Source: Pseudoglutamicibacter albus
GTDB lineage: Bacteria; Actinomycetota; Actinomycetes; Actinomycetales; Micrococcaceae
NCBI RefSeq assembly: GCF_022346425.1
Contig: NZ_JAKRCW010000005.1
Location: 62,001 to 126,000, forward strand
Reading direction: 5' to 3'
DNA: 64,000 nucleotides
The stretch's first letter is position 1, and each line of letters opens with the position of its first letter. A program made the position numbers and the translations under genes. The notes beneath the pieces are model-generated. The model saw only the letters and a list, made by a program, of their open reading frames with translations. It searched no databases and was not told where the DNA came from. This document shows, piece after piece, positions 8,059 to 19,324 of this stretch.

Positions 8059-10967
8059 GGCTTCTCTTGAAGCTCCCACGTCTCGATGATGTCGCCTTCC
8101 TTGATGTCGTTGAAGCCACCCAGGCCGATACCACATTCGTAGCCCTCACGGACCTCGGTGGCATCATCCTTGAAGCGACGCAACGACTCGATCGTGAGCT
8201 TGTCATTGACGACCTTGCCGTCACGGACCAAACGAGCGTTCGCGTTACGGCGGATCAGGCCGCTACGGACAATCGAACCGGCGATGTTACCGAACTTCGA
8301 GGAACGGAACACTTCGCGGATCTCCGCCGAGCCAAGCTCAACTTCCTCGTATTCAGGCTTGAGCATGCCCTTGAGCGCGTTCTCGATGTCCTCGATCGCC
8401 TGGTAGATGACTGAGTAGAAACGCATGTCAACGCCTTCTTCATCCGCGTACTCAGAGACACGCTCTGCAGGGCGGACGTTGAAGCCGATGATAATCGCGT
8501 TATCGACCGTTGCCAGGTTGACATCGTTCTGCGTGATAGCACCCACGCCACGGTGGATCACACGCAACTGAACCTCATCGCCCACATCGATCTTGAGCAG
8601 CGAATCCTCAAGCGCTTCAACAGCACCGGATACGTCACCCTTGAGGATGAGGTTGAGGGTATCGATCTTGCCCTCAGCGACAGCGTCATCGAAGTTCTCA
8701 AGCGTAATGCGCTTACGGCGCTTAGCGAGCATCGCGTTACGGTCCGCTGCCTCGCGGCGCTCTGCGATCTGGCGGGCCGTACGCTCATCCGGAGTCACTA
8801 TGAACGTGTCACCAGCGCGCGGAACGTTCGAAAGACCCAAGACCTGCACCGCACGCGAAGGCAACGCGACATCGAGCGCTTCACCGTTCTCATCGAACAT
8901 CGCACGGACGCGACCGTGCGCCTTACCGGCAACGATCGTGTCGCCGACCGCGAGCGTACCCGACTGAACCAAAACGGTCGTGACCGCACCGCGGCCCTTA
9001 TCCAGGTTCGCTTCGATCGCGATACCGCGAGCGTCCTTATCCGGGTTAGCACGTAGCTCGAGCGCTGCGTCCGCGGTCAGAAGGATCGCATCCAAGAGGT
9101 CATGGATACCGATGTCCTGCTTAGCGGAGATCGGCACGAACATCGTGTCGCCACCGTAGTCCTCAGGGACCAGACCGTACTCAGCGAGCTGGCCCTTGAC
9201 CTTCTCAGGGTTGGCTTCCGGCTTATCGATCTTGTTCACCGCAACCACGATCGGCACGTCTGCCGCCTGAGCGTGGTTGAGCGCTTCAACCGTCTGCGGC
9301 ATGACGCCGTCGTCAGCTGCAACAACCAGCACAGCGATGTCAGTGACCTTGGCACCGCGGGCACGCATCGCCGTGAAGGCTTCGTGACCAGGGGTGTCAA
9401 TGAAAGTCAAGAGGCGTTCCTCTTCACCGTTGTCACCTTCGTGCATCGTAGAGATCTGGTATGCACCGATGTGCTGGGTGATGCCGCCGGCTTCACCCTC
9501 GATTACGTTGGAGCGGCGGATCGCATCCAGCGTGCGGGTCTTACCGTGGTCAACGTGACCCATGATGGTCACCACAGGTGGACGAGGCTCGAGCATGTCC
9601 TCGGTCTCGGCCTCGGCTTCTGCCTCGAGGTCGATGTGGAAGGACTCGAACAATTCGCGCTCTTCGTCCTCCGGGGACACGACCTGGACCTTATAGCCCA
9701 GCTCTTCACCGAGGATCTCAAACGTCGATTCATCCAGCGACTGGTTAGCCGTAGCCATTTCACCGAGGTGGAACAGCACCGTCACAAGTGCGGCTGGATC
9801 TGCCTTGATGCGTTCAGCGAAGTCAGCCAAGGTCGCACCGCGACGCAACCGAACTACCGTGTTGCCATCGCCGCGTGGAACAACCACGCCGCCGATGACT
9901 GGTGCGCCCTGTTGCTCCATCTCCTGGCGCTTGGCGCGCTTGGACTTGCGGTTGCGACCACGGCGTGGACCGCCGCGACCGAATGCGCCTGCCGCGTTAC
10001 CGCGACCGCCGCCGCGGCCACCACGGAAACCGCCTCCGCCACCGGAACGTCCGCCACCGCCTGGCCGACCGCCACCACCTGAACGGCCACCACCTGGACG
10101 CGGCTGATTGACGTTGAGGTCGAGCTTCTTAGGCATCATGTTCGGGTTAGGGCGGGGGCCGCCTGAACCCGAGGCCGCACCGCGTGGTGGGCGTGGCGCG
10201 CCTGGACGTGGGCCGCCCGAACCTGCAGAACCCTGACGTTGCCCGCCGCGGCCGCCGCCTTCGCCGCGCATGCCCTGCTGGTTTGAGAACGGGTTGTTGC
10301 CTGGACGTGGGGCACCACCACGGCCTCCACCCGGCCGTGGGCCTGGGCGTGCGCCACCGCGAGGTGGGCGTGGGCCAGCATCGTTGCCGCGACCCTGTGA
10401 GGATGGGGTGCTGAACGGGTTGTTACCTGGGCGTGGGCCTGGCTTTGGACCGGGCTTCGGCGCAGCAGCGCGCGGGGTCGCCTGAGGCGTTGCCGGAGCC
10501 TTCTTAGCCGGGCCTGGCTTAGCCGCTGGCGCCGGCTTAGCGTCAGGCTTCTCATCGGCTTTAGGGGCCTGCTTCGGGCCGGGCTTAGGACCCGGTTTAG
10601 GTCCAGGCTTAGGGCCCGGTTTCGGCGCTGGCTTCTCCGCCGATGCCGCCTTCTTTGCGGTAGCTGGCTTAGCTTCCGGCTGAGGGGCATCATCAGCTGG
10701 CTTAGCGGCAGCCGCTGGAGCTGGATCGGAGGTTCGGGTTCCCGCACCCTGAACCTGCGCAGTCTTCACCTTCGGTTGATCCGCCTGAGCGGAATCGCCG
10801 CCTGCTGCGTTCGGGAATGCTTCCCGCAAACGCTTGACGACCGGCGGCTCGATCGTGGAGGAAGCTGAGCGGACGAACTCGCCCATCTCCTCAAGTTTTG
10901 CCATGGCTTCCTTTGACGGAATGCCGAGCTCTTTAGCGAGCTCATGTACGCGGACCTTCTTGGCCAC
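8049..10967 (-). CDS. infB: Translation initiation factor IF-2
   Basis: GTPase that brings initiator tRNA to the 30S subunit; 972 residues, long as in other actinobacteria. An N-terminal IF2_N helix domain ([19 protein letters not shown]) is followed by about 300 residues rich in Pro, Gly, Ala and Lys, with KPGPKPGP repeats and RGG-like stretches. The GTPase domain has G1 GHVDHGKT (near 470), DTPGHEAF (near 522) and NKID (near 576), then the beta-barrel and C-terminal tRNA-binding domains. The start is GTG at 10967 with AAGGAG before it. Confidence 0.98.
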   Translation of the reverse strand: MAKKVRVHELAKELGIPSKEAMAKLEEMGEFVRSASSTIEPPVVKRLREAFPNAAGGDSAQADQPKVKTAQVQGAGTRTSDPAPAAAAKPADDAPQPEAKPATAKKAASAEKPAPKPGPKPGPKPGPKPGPKQAPKADEKPDAKPAPAAKPGPAKKAPATPQATPRAAAPKPGPKPGPRPGNNPFSTPSSQGRGNDAGPRPPRGGARPGPRPGGGRGGAPRPGNNPFSNQQGMRGEGGGRGGQRQGSAGSGGPRPGAPRPPRGAASGSGGPRPNPNMMPKKLDLNVNQPRPGGGRSGGGGRPGGGGRSGGGGGFRGGRGGGRGNAAGAFGRGGPRRGRNRKSKRAKRQEMEQQGAPVIGGVVVPRGDGNTVVRLRRGATLADFAERIKADPAALVTVLFHLGEMATANQSLDESTFEILGEELGYKVQVVSPEDEERELFESFHIDLEAEAEAETEDMLEPRPPVVTIMGHVDHGKTRTLDAIRRSNVIEGEAGGITQHIGAYQISTMHEGDNGEEERLLTFIDTPGHEAFTAMRARGAKVTDIAVLVVAADDGVMPQTVEALNHAQAADVPIVVAVNKIDKPEANPEKVKGQLAEYGLVPEDYGGDTMFVPISAKQDIGIHDLLDAILLTADAALELRANPDKDARGIAIEANLDKGRGAVTTVLVQSGTLAVGDTIVAGKAHGRVRAMFDENGEALDVALPSRAVQVLGLSNVPRAGDTFIVTPDERTARQIAERREAADRNAMLAKRRKRITLENFDDAVAEGKIDTLNLILKGDVSGAVEALEDSLLKIDVGDEVQLRVIHRGVGAITQNDVNLATVDNAIIIGFNVRPAERVSEYADEEGVDMRFYSVIYQAIEDIENALKGMLKPEYEEVELGSAEIREVFRSSKFGNIAGSIVRSGLIRRNANARLVRDGKVVNDKLTIESLRRFKDDATEVREGYECGIGLGGFNDIKEGDIIETWELQEKPRA

Positions 10968-11165
10968 AGTTCTCCTTCTCTGGTCCGCGTATCCTTTTGA
11001 ACGCTCACGCGCATCAAGTAAAAGCGTTGCACGTGACGCGTAAGACCACGGACCCTAGATTTCGTGGTGTGCGCCCCGCTAAGCGGAACGCACGCTGATT
11101 TCCGAGCCTGAGGTTGTTCATCTCTGGCCCATCACCGTTGCGTGTTCATCGGGTTGCCACTCTTC

Positions 11166-11486
11166 TTAACCCGCTTTCTGATCGGTCATGGTTGAACCCT
11201 GGACACCGGTTATGCCCAGGTTGATGACGGCAAGCAACTCATCTTCATCAACGACACTGCGAGCCCTGAAGGCCCTGTTCGCTGCGTTCCGATTCACTGC
11301 CCGCCGTACACACTCGGGGTTACGGTGCACCCAAGCACCGCGCCCCGTTTTACGGCGTTGCGGATCCGGAACCACTCGCGCACTTCCGGGGTTTCGCACT
11401 AGCCGCAAAAGAACGGCTTGGTCATCGGTGAGCCTGCACCCTATACAGGTCCGGATGGGGCGACGTGAAGAACCTTTGTTCACCAC
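11166..11486 (-). CDS. ylxR: YlxR family RNA-binding protein (DUF448)
   Basis: 106 residues with the family signature RRPIRTCIGCR near the N-terminus and the basic segment GRGAWVHRNPECVRRAV. The family is a small nucleic-acid-binding fold normally found between nusA and infB, as here; in some Firmicutes it binds RNase P (RnpM), but that role is not shown for this protein. Two GTG codons in a row begin the frame (11486 and 11483); GGGAG lies shortly upstream. Confidence 0.93.
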   Translation of the reverse strand: MVNKGSSRRPIRTCIGCRLTDDQAVLLRLVRNPGSARVVPDPQRRKTGRGAWVHRNPECVRRAVNRNAANRAFRARSVVDEDELLAVINLGITGVQGSTMTDQKAG

Positions 11487-11541
11487 GGACTCCCATCCTC
11501 CGCCCCGTATTTGGGCGCAACAGACTGAACTTCTGACCTGT

Positions 11542-12522
11542 CTAGTCTACCGCGCTCTGACGCGCTGGCGAGACAACGTCGATTCTCCAGCCCGTGAGCT
11601 TGGCCGCAAGACGAGCGTTTTGCCCCTCCTTGCCGATCGCAAGTGAGAGCTGATCGTCCGGGACAACAGCGCGGACGTGGTGGAGGTCTTCGCTCAAAAC
11701 TTCAACCGAGAGCACCTTGGCTGGCGAAAGCGCGTGAGCTACAAACTGTGCAGGGTCTGGATCCCACGTGATGATGTCGATCTTCTCGTCGTTGAGCTCG
11801 GTCATCACCGCGCGCACACGAGAACCCATCTCGCCGATGCAGGCTCCCTTAGCGTTGAGGCCCTCAACGCGCGCACGCACCGCAAGCTTGGTGCGGTGGC
11901 CCGCTTCACGTGCGATCGAAACGATCTCGACCGTCTTGTCCTGGATCTCCGGGACCTCAAGTTCAAACAGTTTATGCACCAGCTGCGGGTGGGTGCGTGA
12001 AACCGTGATCGAGGGGCCTTTAGGGCCGCGGTGCACATCGGTGACATACACGCGCAGACGACGCCCGTGGCTGTAATCCTCGCCCGGTACCTGCTCCGGT
12101 GGCGGCAGGACCGCTTCAAGGGTTCCAAGATCAACCTGGACCATGCGTGGATCACGGCCCTGCTGGATCACTCCGGAGAGGATCTCGCCTTGCTTATCGC
12201 GGAAGGTGCCTAGGACGGCTTCGTCTTCAGCATCGCGCAGGCGCTGGAAGATCACTTGCCGCGCCGTCGCTGCTGCTACCCGGCCGAAGTCCGCAGGCGT
12301 GTCATCGAACTCACCGATCCGCTGGTTGTTCTCATCAACCTCAGGCGCCCAAATGGTGGCGACACCGGTTTTACGGTCCAATTCCGCACGCGCGCCGCGG
12401 ATAGCGCCCGGCTCCTTGTCATAAGCGAGGACAAGCGCATGCTCGATCGCGTTGATCAGCCGATCCAGCGGAATATCGCGGTCCTTTTCAAGCTGACGCA
12501 ACGCCGTCATATCAATATGCAT
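11542..12522 (-). CDS. nusA: Transcription termination/antitermination factor NusA
   Basis: Binds RNA polymerase and controls pausing and termination; 326 residues, the short actinobacterial form without the C-terminal acidic repeats. N-terminal domain (about 1–105), S1 domain (about 110–175) and two KH domains (conserved GxxG-like [11 protein letters not shown] and [11 protein letters not shown]) are visible. ATG at 12522 starts 2 bases after the rimP stop, with GGAGG inside the end of rimP, so translation is probably coupled. Confidence 0.97.
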   Translation of the reverse strand: MHIDMTALRQLEKDRDIPLDRLINAIEHALVLAYDKEPGAIRGARAELDRKTGVATIWAPEVDENNQRIGEFDDTPADFGRVAAATARQVIFQRLRDAEDEAVLGTFRDKQGEILSGVIQQGRDPRMVQVDLGTLEAVLPPPEQVPGEDYSHGRRLRVYVTDVHRGPKGPSITVSRTHPQLVHKLFELEVPEIQDKTVEIVSIAREAGHRTKLAVRARVEGLNAKGACIGEMGSRVRAVMTELNDEKIDIITWDPDPAQFVAHALSPAKVLSVEVLSEDLHHVRAVVPDDQLSLAIGKEGQNARLAAKLTGWRIDVVSPARQSAVD

Positions 12523-12524
12523 TC

Positions 12525-13157
12525 TTAGGCCTCCTCGCCCGTTAGACCTGACTGTGCTGGATCTTCCATTGACTCTTCTGCCACATCCTCGGCGTCCTTT
12601 ACGGCAGCCAACCGTGCCGCCGCCGTCGCCTCGATGTCAACCTTCGCGCGACGAATGTCAGCATACTCGCGCCGCACCGGATCAAGCACCTTATCTTTCA
12701 TGCCCTTCTTAGGCGCAGGCTTGATCGGCTCGATCACAATGCCCTCGTCGTCGGCCTCAAGCACGGTGCCTGTGAAGTCTTCATCCTCGCCCACCACACG
12801 AATCACACGGCCCACGTTGCGCTGGAAGTGGCGAGGCTGTGTGAGCGGACGCGAAGCCCCCGGCGAGGAAACCTCAAGCTCATAAGCACCCGAGGAGGCA
12901 AGCAAACCGTTATCCAAAACCTCGCCCACCTGCTGCGAAACTTCGGCGAGCACATCGAGATCCACCGCATCCGTACCGCTTGGCAGATCAACCAGAATCT
13001 GCAGGGTTGGCGTGTTCCCACCTTTGACCGTGACGTCTTCAACGATCAAACCAGCATCGCTGATCACAGACTCGATAGCTCGCGTGATTGCTTCAGGAGC
13101 CCATGGCGAACCCTCGTGCCTCGACGCGTTATCGGCTGGCATGCTGTGGGATGACAC
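12525..13157 (-). CDS. rimP: Ribosome maturation factor RimP
   Basis: Assists 30S assembly; 210 residues, longer than many homologues because of N- and C-terminal extensions. The core contains [22 protein letters not shown] and [14 protein letters not shown], which are characteristic. GTG at 13157 has GGGAGGA upstream and fits better than internal starts. First gene of the rimP–nusA–ylxR run. Confidence 0.95.
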   Translation of the reverse strand: MSSHSMPADNASRHEGSPWAPEAITRAIESVISDAGLIVEDVTVKGGNTPTLQILVDLPSGTDAVDLDVLAEVSQQVGEVLDNGLLASSGAYELEVSSPGASRPLTQPRHFQRNVGRVIRVVGEDEDFTGTVLEADDEGIVIEPIKPAPKKGMKDKVLDPVRREYADIRRAKVDIEATAAARLAAVKDAEDVAEESMEDPAQSGLTGEEA

Positions 13158-13220
13158 GCTATTCCTCCCTTTACGCTGTGTCTGTACAGATCTACCCTAC
13201 CCGCATGGCACCATAGCGTT

Positions 13221-14327
13221 ATGCGTTCAGTACAGGATTCCACGGAGCCAGCGACACAGGAGACGTCGCCGGCAACTCAGGAAGCTCCGCAGACCTCCGG
13301 CGACGGCCAGCAGGCCCAGGGTATCGACCAACAGTCCCCAGGCGACGGTCGGCGGGCACGGCGGGATACCCAACAGTCCCGCGGTTCCGGTTCACGGATG
13401 GGCCGCGCCGCCGTGTCTGTGCTGATGGTGAGCACATGCTGGTTAGGCGTCACAACCACCACGAGCAGCTATTCCGCTAACGCAAGGCCTGGAGACGCTA
13501 TATTCGATAAGGCGGTGTCCCGGACCGAACACAGCCCTGTGTACCGTGCCCGGGTTTTGCTCGCGCAGGTGGATCAGGCCTATAGCGGCGAGGATGTCAC
13601 GGCCGCGGCACGCACAGCCTATGAGCTGTTGAGTGGCTCGGACGCCTGGGGTGGGCCGGCTACTAACCGTGAGATGCGGTGGATCGAAGAACATGTAGCC
13701 GCTCAGAAAGCCAGCGGGCAGGATAACGCTAAAGACGCCGCCGTCCTCTCCGGTGAGCTTATGCAGTTGGCCTTGCGTCCTAGCGATAATGAGCAGCTGA
13801 GCCGTGAGGATGCATCCCGGCTGATCGCAGCCTCCGTCACGCTGTACTCGGCTTCCCAGAAAGCCGGTGCCCCACCCCTAGATAACGATGCGGCCGCAGT
13901 GATCAAGGAAGCGTTAGCTTCCGCAAGCCTCACCGACCCCGTGGCGGCTTTAGGGGGCGTGGTTGCCCTAGCGGACCCCAGCGAGCCTGAACAGGCCGCC
14001 GCCTTGTGGGATCGGACGGGCAGAACATCAGCCAAAATCACTGAAGCGGCACGCATCATCGCGCACCGAAACCCAGCAGACAGCAATCAGGAATGGTTCG
14101 AAGCCTCGCGCGATCTCACGCTCGGTCTCGGGAAAGCGTCCGGGCACCCTTATGCTGCTGCGACCATCGGGCCGCGGGAAGACTACCTCGCATCCGGGAC
14201 TGAAAAGCTCGCTTCAGCGCAAGCATCACTTGCTGAACCGCTGCAACACCTCGCGGCGCACTATCACGGCGAGGCGCGCATCGTGCTCATGGCTTTGTCT
14301 TTCCAGCTCGCCGGATACACGCGTTAG
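13221..14327 (+). CDS. Exported or membrane-anchored protein of unknown function
   Basis: 368 residues. About 60 hydrophilic, Gln/Ser-rich residues precede one hydrophobic segment (AAVSVLMVSTCWLGVTT). The rest is an Ala-rich, helical region with no motif I recognise. If translation starts at the internal ATG (13398) the hydrophobic part becomes a signal peptide, and Cys in VSTC could be a weak lipobox. Neither start has a clear Shine-Dalgarno site. A possible promoter (TTTACG 13170–13175, 17-base spacer, TACCCT 13193–13198) lies before the first ATG. It is divergent from rimP. Confidence 0.7.
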   Translation: MRSVQDSTEPATQETSPATQEAPQTSGDGQQAQGIDQQSPGDGRRARRDTQQSRGSGSRMGRAAVSVLMVSTCWLGVTTTTSSYSANARPGDAIFDKAVSRTEHSPVYRARVLLAQVDQAYSGEDVTAAARTAYELLSGSDAWGGPATNREMRWIEEHVAAQKASGQDNAKDAAVLSGELMQLALRPSDNEQLSREDASRLIAASVTLYSASQKAGAPPLDNDAAAVIKEALASASLTDPVAALGGVVALADPSEPEQAAALWDRTGRTSAKITEAARIIAHRNPADSNQEWFEASRDLTLGLGKASGHPYAAATIGPREDYLASGTEKLASAQASLAEPLQHLAAHYHGEARIVLMALSFQLAGYTR

Positions 14328-14340
14328 CTAGCCGGGCTCA

Positions 14341-14362
14341 CTAACTCAGCGAGCTAGCTCAG
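14341..14362. repeat. Short tandem duplication at the stop of the TSUP gene
   Basis: CTAACTCAG (14341–14349) and CTAGCTCAG (14354–14362) differ at one base with a 13-base period. The second includes the gene's TAG stop (14354–14356 as CTA); the first lies in the 26-base gap to the convergent gene. Confidence 0.6.
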
Positions 14363-15154
14363 TTGCCGAAGGGTGTCAGCCCCAACGCTGATGATGAGCG
14401 CGGTCACGACCACGAGGAACACGATCCGCACAAAACGTGAACCAGCTGAAACTGCCATACGCGAACCGATATAGCCCCCGAACATGTTCGCGATCCCCAG
14501 TCCGATACCGAGCGGCCACACGACGTGGCCTGCGGGGATGAAGAAGCACAACGCACCGAAGTTGGTGGCCCAGTTAGCGATCTTCGCGCACGCTGATCCA
14601 TCCAGGAACGAATACCCCAAAACCCCAACCAAGGCGATCACCAAAAACGATCCTGTGCCCGGCCCCAGCACACCATCATAAAACCCGATCGCGATACCGA
14701 TCCCCCACGCCCGAACATGGTGCTTCATGCTCGCATGCTTGAGCGCGGTTGAGGCCCCCATGTTCTTCTTAGCGAGCGTGAAAACGAAAACCACAACAAG
14801 CGCTACGAGGATGATGGGCTTGAAAACCTCGGTCGGCAGTATCGAAGCTACGGCCGCCCCACCCACCGAGGCGAGCCCCGCGGTGAGAGCAAGACCCAGA
14901 CTCGTGGCGAGGTCCGGCCGCACACGCCGACCATACGTGATAGCCGATGTCGTGGTACCAAAGATCGAGCCGACCTTATTCGTGGCCAAAGCCTGAACCG
15001 GGGTCAGCCCCGGAATCAGCAACACGACCGGAAGCTGGATCAACCCGCCGCCGCCAACCACCGAATCGACCCATCCCGCAAGGAAACCGGCGCCCAAAAC
15101 TAACAGGATCAACCCGATGTTGAGCGCGCCGGTGTCCGTGAGGATGTAGTCCAT
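14354..15154 (-). CDS. TauE/SafE (TSUP) family membrane permease
   Basis: 266 residues with about eight hydrophobic segments. The repeated family motifs are present: AGWVDSVVGGGGLIQLP in the first half and GFYDGVLGPGTGSF in the second. TSUP proteins export or import sulfite, sulfoacetate or other small organosulfur anions; the substrate here is unknown. It begins 8 bases after the proS stop on the same strand, so it may be read through from proS. Confidence 0.9.
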   Translation of the reverse strand: MDYILTDTGALNIGLILLVLGAGFLAGWVDSVVGGGGLIQLPVVLLIPGLTPVQALATNKVGSIFGTTTSAITYGRRVRPDLATSLGLALTAGLASVGGAAVASILPTEVFKPIILVALVVVFVFTLAKKNMGASTALKHASMKHHVRAWGIGIAIGFYDGVLGPGTGSFLVIALVGVLGYSFLDGSACAKIANWATNFGALCFFIPAGHVVWPLGIGLGIANMFGGYIGSRMAVSAGSRFVRIVFLVVVTALIISVGADTLRQLS

Positions 15155-15162
15155 AGGCGAGC

Positions 15163-16959
15163 TTAGTGAGCTGCGAGCTGGGCAACGTGCTCAACCACGG
15201 CATCGAGCGCGATATTCTCGGCCTCGCCCGTGGCGCGGTCCTTGACCTCAACCACGCCATCGGCCACGCCGCGGCCCACAACAACAGTGGTAGGGATACC
15301 GATCAGCTCAGCGTCACGGAACTTCACGCCCGCAGAAACCTTGGCGCGGTCATCGAGCATGACCTCCAAGCCGGCTTCATCGAGCTTGCCCGCGATGTCC
15401 TCGGCGGTTTCCGTGAGCTCTTCCCCCTTGCCAGCGATGATCACCACAACATCGGCAGGTGCCACAGCACGAGGCCACACCAAGCCCTTGTCATCATGAT
15501 GGGCCTCAGCGATAGCCGCAACCGCGCGGGTCACGCCCACGCCGTAGGAGCCCATCGTGACAACCTGCGCTTTACCGTTGGGATCCAAAACCTTCAGGTC
15601 CAACGCTTCAGCGTAGCGGCGGCCCAACTGGAAAATGTGGCCCATCTCGATGCCGCGGGTCGTCTTCAACGGACCGGAACCATCGGGTGCGGGGTCGCCG
15701 TCTTCCACCGCAACAGCCTCAAGCACACCATCCCAGCCGAAGTCACGGCCTGCAACCAAACCGAACACGTGATGGTCACGGAGGTTCGCGCCCGTGATCC
15801 AGCTCGAGCCTTCGACCACGCGAGGATCGACAAAGAATGGGACGCCCGAACGTGCTTCACGACCCAAAACGGCCTCATCCTTGGACAAGCCAGGGCCGAT
15901 GTAGCCCTTGACCAGTTCAGGGTGACGGCCGAGGTCATCATCTGTGGCAACCTCAACCTGGGATTCGCCGACGATACCCATGAGCTCACCGATGGTCGCC
16001 TCGATTCGTTTGAGGTCAGCCTGGCGGTTGCCGGGCACACCCACGACGGCGAGTTCTCGCTCACCGTTCGGTGTCACAACAACCAACGCAACGCACTTGA
16101 GTGTGTCCGCGGCGGTCCACGGGGTGTCCTTCGGGTGGTTCTCGTTCGCTGCGTCAACGAGCGTTTCGATGGTCTCGCTGTTCGGGGTCAGCTCAACGTG
16201 GGCGGCCGGCGCGTCGGTGTAGTCGATCGGGTCCAGCGGCGGCGTCGTCACGGCCTCAACGTTGGCGGCGTAACCGCCTGGGGAGACCACGAACGTGTCC
16301 TCGCCCGTTTCGGTTGGGTGCAGGAACTCTTCCGACTTCGAGCCACCCATCGCTCCCGCCATCGCGAACACCGGGCGGATTTCGAGGCTCAAACGCTCGA
16401 AAATCTTGAGGTACGCGGCGCGGTGAGCCGCATATGCCTCGTCGAGGCCTTCCTCATCCAGGGTGAAGGAATAGGAGTCCTTCATGATGAACTCACGGCC
16501 ACGCAACAGGCCAGCGCGCGGGCGGGCCTCGTCGCGGTACTTCGTCTGGATCTGGTACAGGTACACCGGCAGATCCTTATACGAGGAGTACATGTCTTTG
16601 ACCAAGAGGGTGAACATTTCCTCGTGCGTTGGCGCGAGTAGATAGTCGGCCTTACGGCGGTCCTTCAGACGGAAAATGTTGTCTCCGTATTCTTCCCAGC
16701 GGCCCGTCGCCTCATAGGGCTCTTTCGGAAGCAACGCCGGGAAATGCACTTCCTGAGCGCCGATCGCGTTCATTTCTTCACGCACAATGTTCTCAACCTT
16801 GTTCAGGACCTTGAGCCCCAGCGGCAGCCACGAATAGATCCCGGGTGCCGCACGGCGGATGTAGCCAGCCCGGACTAACAACTTGTGGCTTGCGAGCTCA
16901 GCTTCAGCAGGGTCGTCGCGCAGCGTGCGGAGAAAGAACGTTGAAAGGCGTGTTACCAC
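15163..16959 (-). CDS. proS: Prolyl-tRNA synthetase, bacterial type
   Basis: Charges tRNA-Pro; 598 residues, the bacterial form with an inserted editing domain. Class II motif 2 ([21 protein letters not shown]) and motif 3 ([13 protein letters not shown]) flank the editing insert (about 230–390). The C-terminal anticodon-binding domain ends the protein. GTG at 16959 is used, with GGGGAGG a few bases upstream. Confidence 0.97.
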   Translation of the reverse strand: MVTRLSTFFLRTLRDDPAEAELASHKLLVRAGYIRRAAPGIYSWLPLGLKVLNKVENIVREEMNAIGAQEVHFPALLPKEPYEATGRWEEYGDNIFRLKDRRKADYLLAPTHEEMFTLLVKDMYSSYKDLPVYLYQIQTKYRDEARPRAGLLRGREFIMKDSYSFTLDEEGLDEAYAAHRAAYLKIFERLSLEIRPVFAMAGAMGGSKSEEFLHPTETGEDTFVVSPGGYAANVEAVTTPPLDPIDYTDAPAAHVELTPNSETIETLVDAANENHPKDTPWTAADTLKCVALVVVTPNGERELAVVGVPGNRQADLKRIEATIGELMGIVGESQVEVATDDDLGRHPELVKGYIGPGLSKDEAVLGREARSGVPFFVDPRVVEGSSWITGANLRDHHVFGLVAGRDFGWDGVLEAVAVEDGDPAPDGSGPLKTTRGIEMGHIFQLGRRYAEALDLKVLDPNGKAQVVTMGSYGVGVTRAVAAIAEAHHDDKGLVWPRAVAPADVVVIIAGKGEELTETAEDIAGKLDEAGLEVMLDDRAKVSAGVKFRDAELIGIPTTVVVGRGVADGVVEVKDRATGEAENIALDAVVEHVAQLAAH

Positions 16960-17122
16960 AGGGCCTCCCCTTTCAGGGTGGATCGGGGTGTGCAGAGTGA
17001 ATCAGCAAATCGGTTGCGTTCACCGTTAGTATCCGGTGACGGCTCGTGTCCAGTGTAGTCTGCCCACGCATAGCGGCCGGCTATGTGGCGCGCTGCCGCG
17101 TGCCCGTCCCGGGATTCGATGC

Positions 17123-18040
17123 TCATAGCAGGACGGTCGCGAACATCCCGGTGGTTTGGAAACCCACCTTCTCATAGACGGCTCGAGCCGCGTGATTGTA
17201 GTCGTTGACGTACAGGCTCGTCACGGGCGCCCACGTGTGCGCATGGGCCACGACATCTGCCACGCGGCTCGCTGAAAGCCCGATGCCGCGGTGGTCCGGA
17301 TGCATCCACACGCCCTGGATCTGTGTAGCTTGGCCGGTCACAACCCCGAGCTCGGCTTTGAACCGCACCGTTGTGCCCGCCGCACCCGGCTCGAGCAAAG
17401 CCTGCCCGCACGCCAGCAACTGTTTGACCCGCGCCCTATAGGAGGCCTCCCCTACATCGAGGGGTGAATAGCCAAGCTCCTCGGTGAACATCGCAACGGA
17501 AGCCGGCCAGAACGCATCGAAATCACTCACATACCCTTGCCGGACTCGGCCAGACCCTTCGATCACAGCCGGGCCTTCCAACGTCATGAACGGCTGGGTG
17601 AGCCGCACACTACGCGGGTAGAAGGCCGGGCTGGTCTTCACCACATCCCAGATCCCTTCAACTCCTGCTTTCGGACCGAAAATCGAGGCGAAGCGCTTAC
17701 GGCTGGTCAGGACCCGCCGCCCGAACGCTTCACCGTGTTCCCGGGCTTGCTCGCCTTCATCCGCGGTCACAGGCACCACGTTCGCGCCCAGCCAGCACGC
17801 CGCAACCATCACGCCTGCATCATCGAAGCGGCCCAGGATGCGCGCGCCAGGCAACACATCGATCTTGCCGCCAACAACATCGAGTTGCTGCTGAACGAAA
17901 GCATGCTGGACAGGGTTGCGCGCGATCAACGCGAGCAACGCTGGCGCGTCCTCATTCGTGAGGGTGCGGATGCTGGGGTCCGGCGAGCGCAGATCCGCCA
18001 TCCGGGCGCCGGCCCGGTTCACGATCTGCCGGATCACCAT
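17123..18040 (-). CDS. GNAT acetyltransferase with N-terminal DUF4081 domain
   Basis: 305 residues. The first half matches the DUF4081 type found in actinobacteria. The C-terminal half has the acetyl-CoA-binding core: IQGVWMHPDHRGIGLSASRV and YVNDYNHAARAVYEKVGFQ. The acceptor is unknown. It lies 18 bases after ispG on the same strand, a neighbourhood common in this group. Confidence 0.88.
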   Translation of the reverse strand: MVIRQIVNRAGARMADLRSPDPSIRTLTNEDAPALLALIARNPVQHAFVQQQLDVVGGKIDVLPGARILGRFDDAGVMVAACWLGANVVPVTADEGEQAREHGEAFGRRVLTSRKRFASIFGPKAGVEGIWDVVKTSPAFYPRSVRLTQPFMTLEGPAVIEGSGRVRQGYVSDFDAFWPASVAMFTEELGYSPLDVGEASYRARVKQLLACGQALLEPGAAGTTVRFKAELGVVTGQATQIQGVWMHPDHRGIGLSASRVADVVAHAHTWAPVTSLYVNDYNHAARAVYEKVGFQTTGMFATVLL

Positions 18041-18058
18041 TGACGTTGAGACCGTTAC

Positions 18059-19216
18059 CTAGTGGACGGACACGGAAGGCGATGCGCCTTCGGTCTCGCT
18101 TGCGCCCATCTCCTCGGCGATGCGGTGGGCTTCTTCGAGCAGGGTTTCCACGATCTGGTCTTCACGGACCGTGCGGATGACCTCGCCCTTGACGAAGATT
18201 TGGCCCTTGCCGTTGCCGGATGCGACACCGAGGTCGGCTTCTCGTGCCTCGCCTGGCCCGTTGACGACGCAACCCATGACGGCCACACGCAGCGGAACCT
18301 TGAAGTCTTTGAGGCCTTCGGTCACGTTGTTGGCGAGCTCATACACATCGACCTGGGCGCGTCCACAGGACGGGCACGAGACGATTTCGAGCTGGCGTGG
18401 ACGCAGGTTCAGCGATTGGAGGATCTGCTCGCCGACCTTGATCTCTTCGACAGGTGGGGCCGAAAGTGAGACACGGATCGTATCGCCAATACCTTGGGAG
18501 AGCAGCGCGCCGAAAGCGGTTGCGGACTTGATGGTGCCTTGGAAGGCAGGACCTGCCTCGGTGACACCCAGGTGCAACGGCCAGTCGCCCTTCTGAGCGA
18601 GCAGCTCATACGCGCGAATCATCACGACCGGGTCAGAGTGTTTGACGGAGATACCGAAATCGTAGAAATCGTTTTCTTCAAACAGCGCGGCTTCCTGCAA
18701 CGCGGACTCAACGAGAGCCTCCGGGGTTGCGCGGCCGTATTTCTCCAGCAGGCGCTTATCGAGGGAGCCGCCGTTGATGCCGATGCGGATCGGGGTCCCG
18801 TGCTGCTTCGCGGCAGCGGAAATCTCTGCAACCTGGTCATCGAACTTGCGGATGTTGCCCGGGTTGACACGCACCGCACCGCAACCGGCCTCAATGGCTG
18901 CGTAGACGTACTTGGGTTGGAAGTGGATATCCGCGATCACCGGGATCGTGGACTGTTGCGCGATGACCTTCAGCGCATCGGCGTCCTTGTCTGTTGGGCA
19001 CGCGACACGGACAATGTCACAGCCAGCGGCGGTGAGCTCGGCGATCTGCTGCAACGTAGCGCCGATGTCGTGAGTCTTCGTGGTCGTCATCGACTGCACG
19101 GTGATCGGGTGATCCGAGCCCATACCGACGTTGCCGACCATCATCTGGCGGGTCTTGCGCCGCGGAGCCAACGTCATAGGTGGTGGTGTAGGCATTCCCA
19201 AATTAACCGATGACAC
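18059..19216 (-). CDS. ispG: 4-hydroxy-3-methylbut-2-enyl diphosphate synthase (flavodoxin type)
   Basis: Iron-sulfur enzyme of the MEP isoprenoid pathway; 385 residues. The [4Fe-4S] ligands are seen as SCPSCGR (Cys 281 and 284) and [10 protein letters not shown] (Cys 316), with the conserved Glu following. N-terminal TIM-barrel motifs include SMTTTKTHD and RVNPGNI. GTG at 19216 has GGAGG upstream. dxr, another MEP gene, is two genes upstream. Confidence 0.97.
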   Translation of the reverse strand: MSSVNLGMPTPPPMTLAPRRKTRQMMVGNVGMGSDHPITVQSMTTTKTHDIGATLQQIAELTAAGCDIVRVACPTDKDADALKVIAQQSTIPVIADIHFQPKYVYAAIEAGCGAVRVNPGNIRKFDDQVAEISAAAKQHGTPIRIGINGGSLDKRLLEKYGRATPEALVESALQEAALFEENDFYDFGISVKHSDPVVMIRAYELLAQKGDWPLHLGVTEAGPAFQGTIKSATAFGALLSQGIGDTIRVSLSAPPVEEIKVGEQILQSLNLRPRQLEIVSCPSCGRAQVDVYELANNVTEGLKDFKVPLRVAVMGCVVNGPGEAREADLGVASGNGKGQIFVKGEVIRTVREDQIVETLLEEAHRIAEEMGASETEGASPSVSVH

Positions 19217-19324
19217 GAGGTGTCCTCCAAGAACTCATACGTGATAAACGAATCCACTGCTGTGCTCTATCTTCCCATGCCACTGCCGGCACCTTCACAT
19301 GCCTGAGGCGACATCTGAGGCAAG

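Noticed and set aside
13221-13397. Lipoprotein call for the 13221 gene
   Set aside because: The possible lipobox (VSTC) has Thr before Cys and needs an internal start without a ribosome site.
15166-16641. 491-codon plus-strand frame opposite proS
   Set aside because: Mirror of the codon bias of proS; composition is unlike a folded protein and the minus-strand gene is certain.
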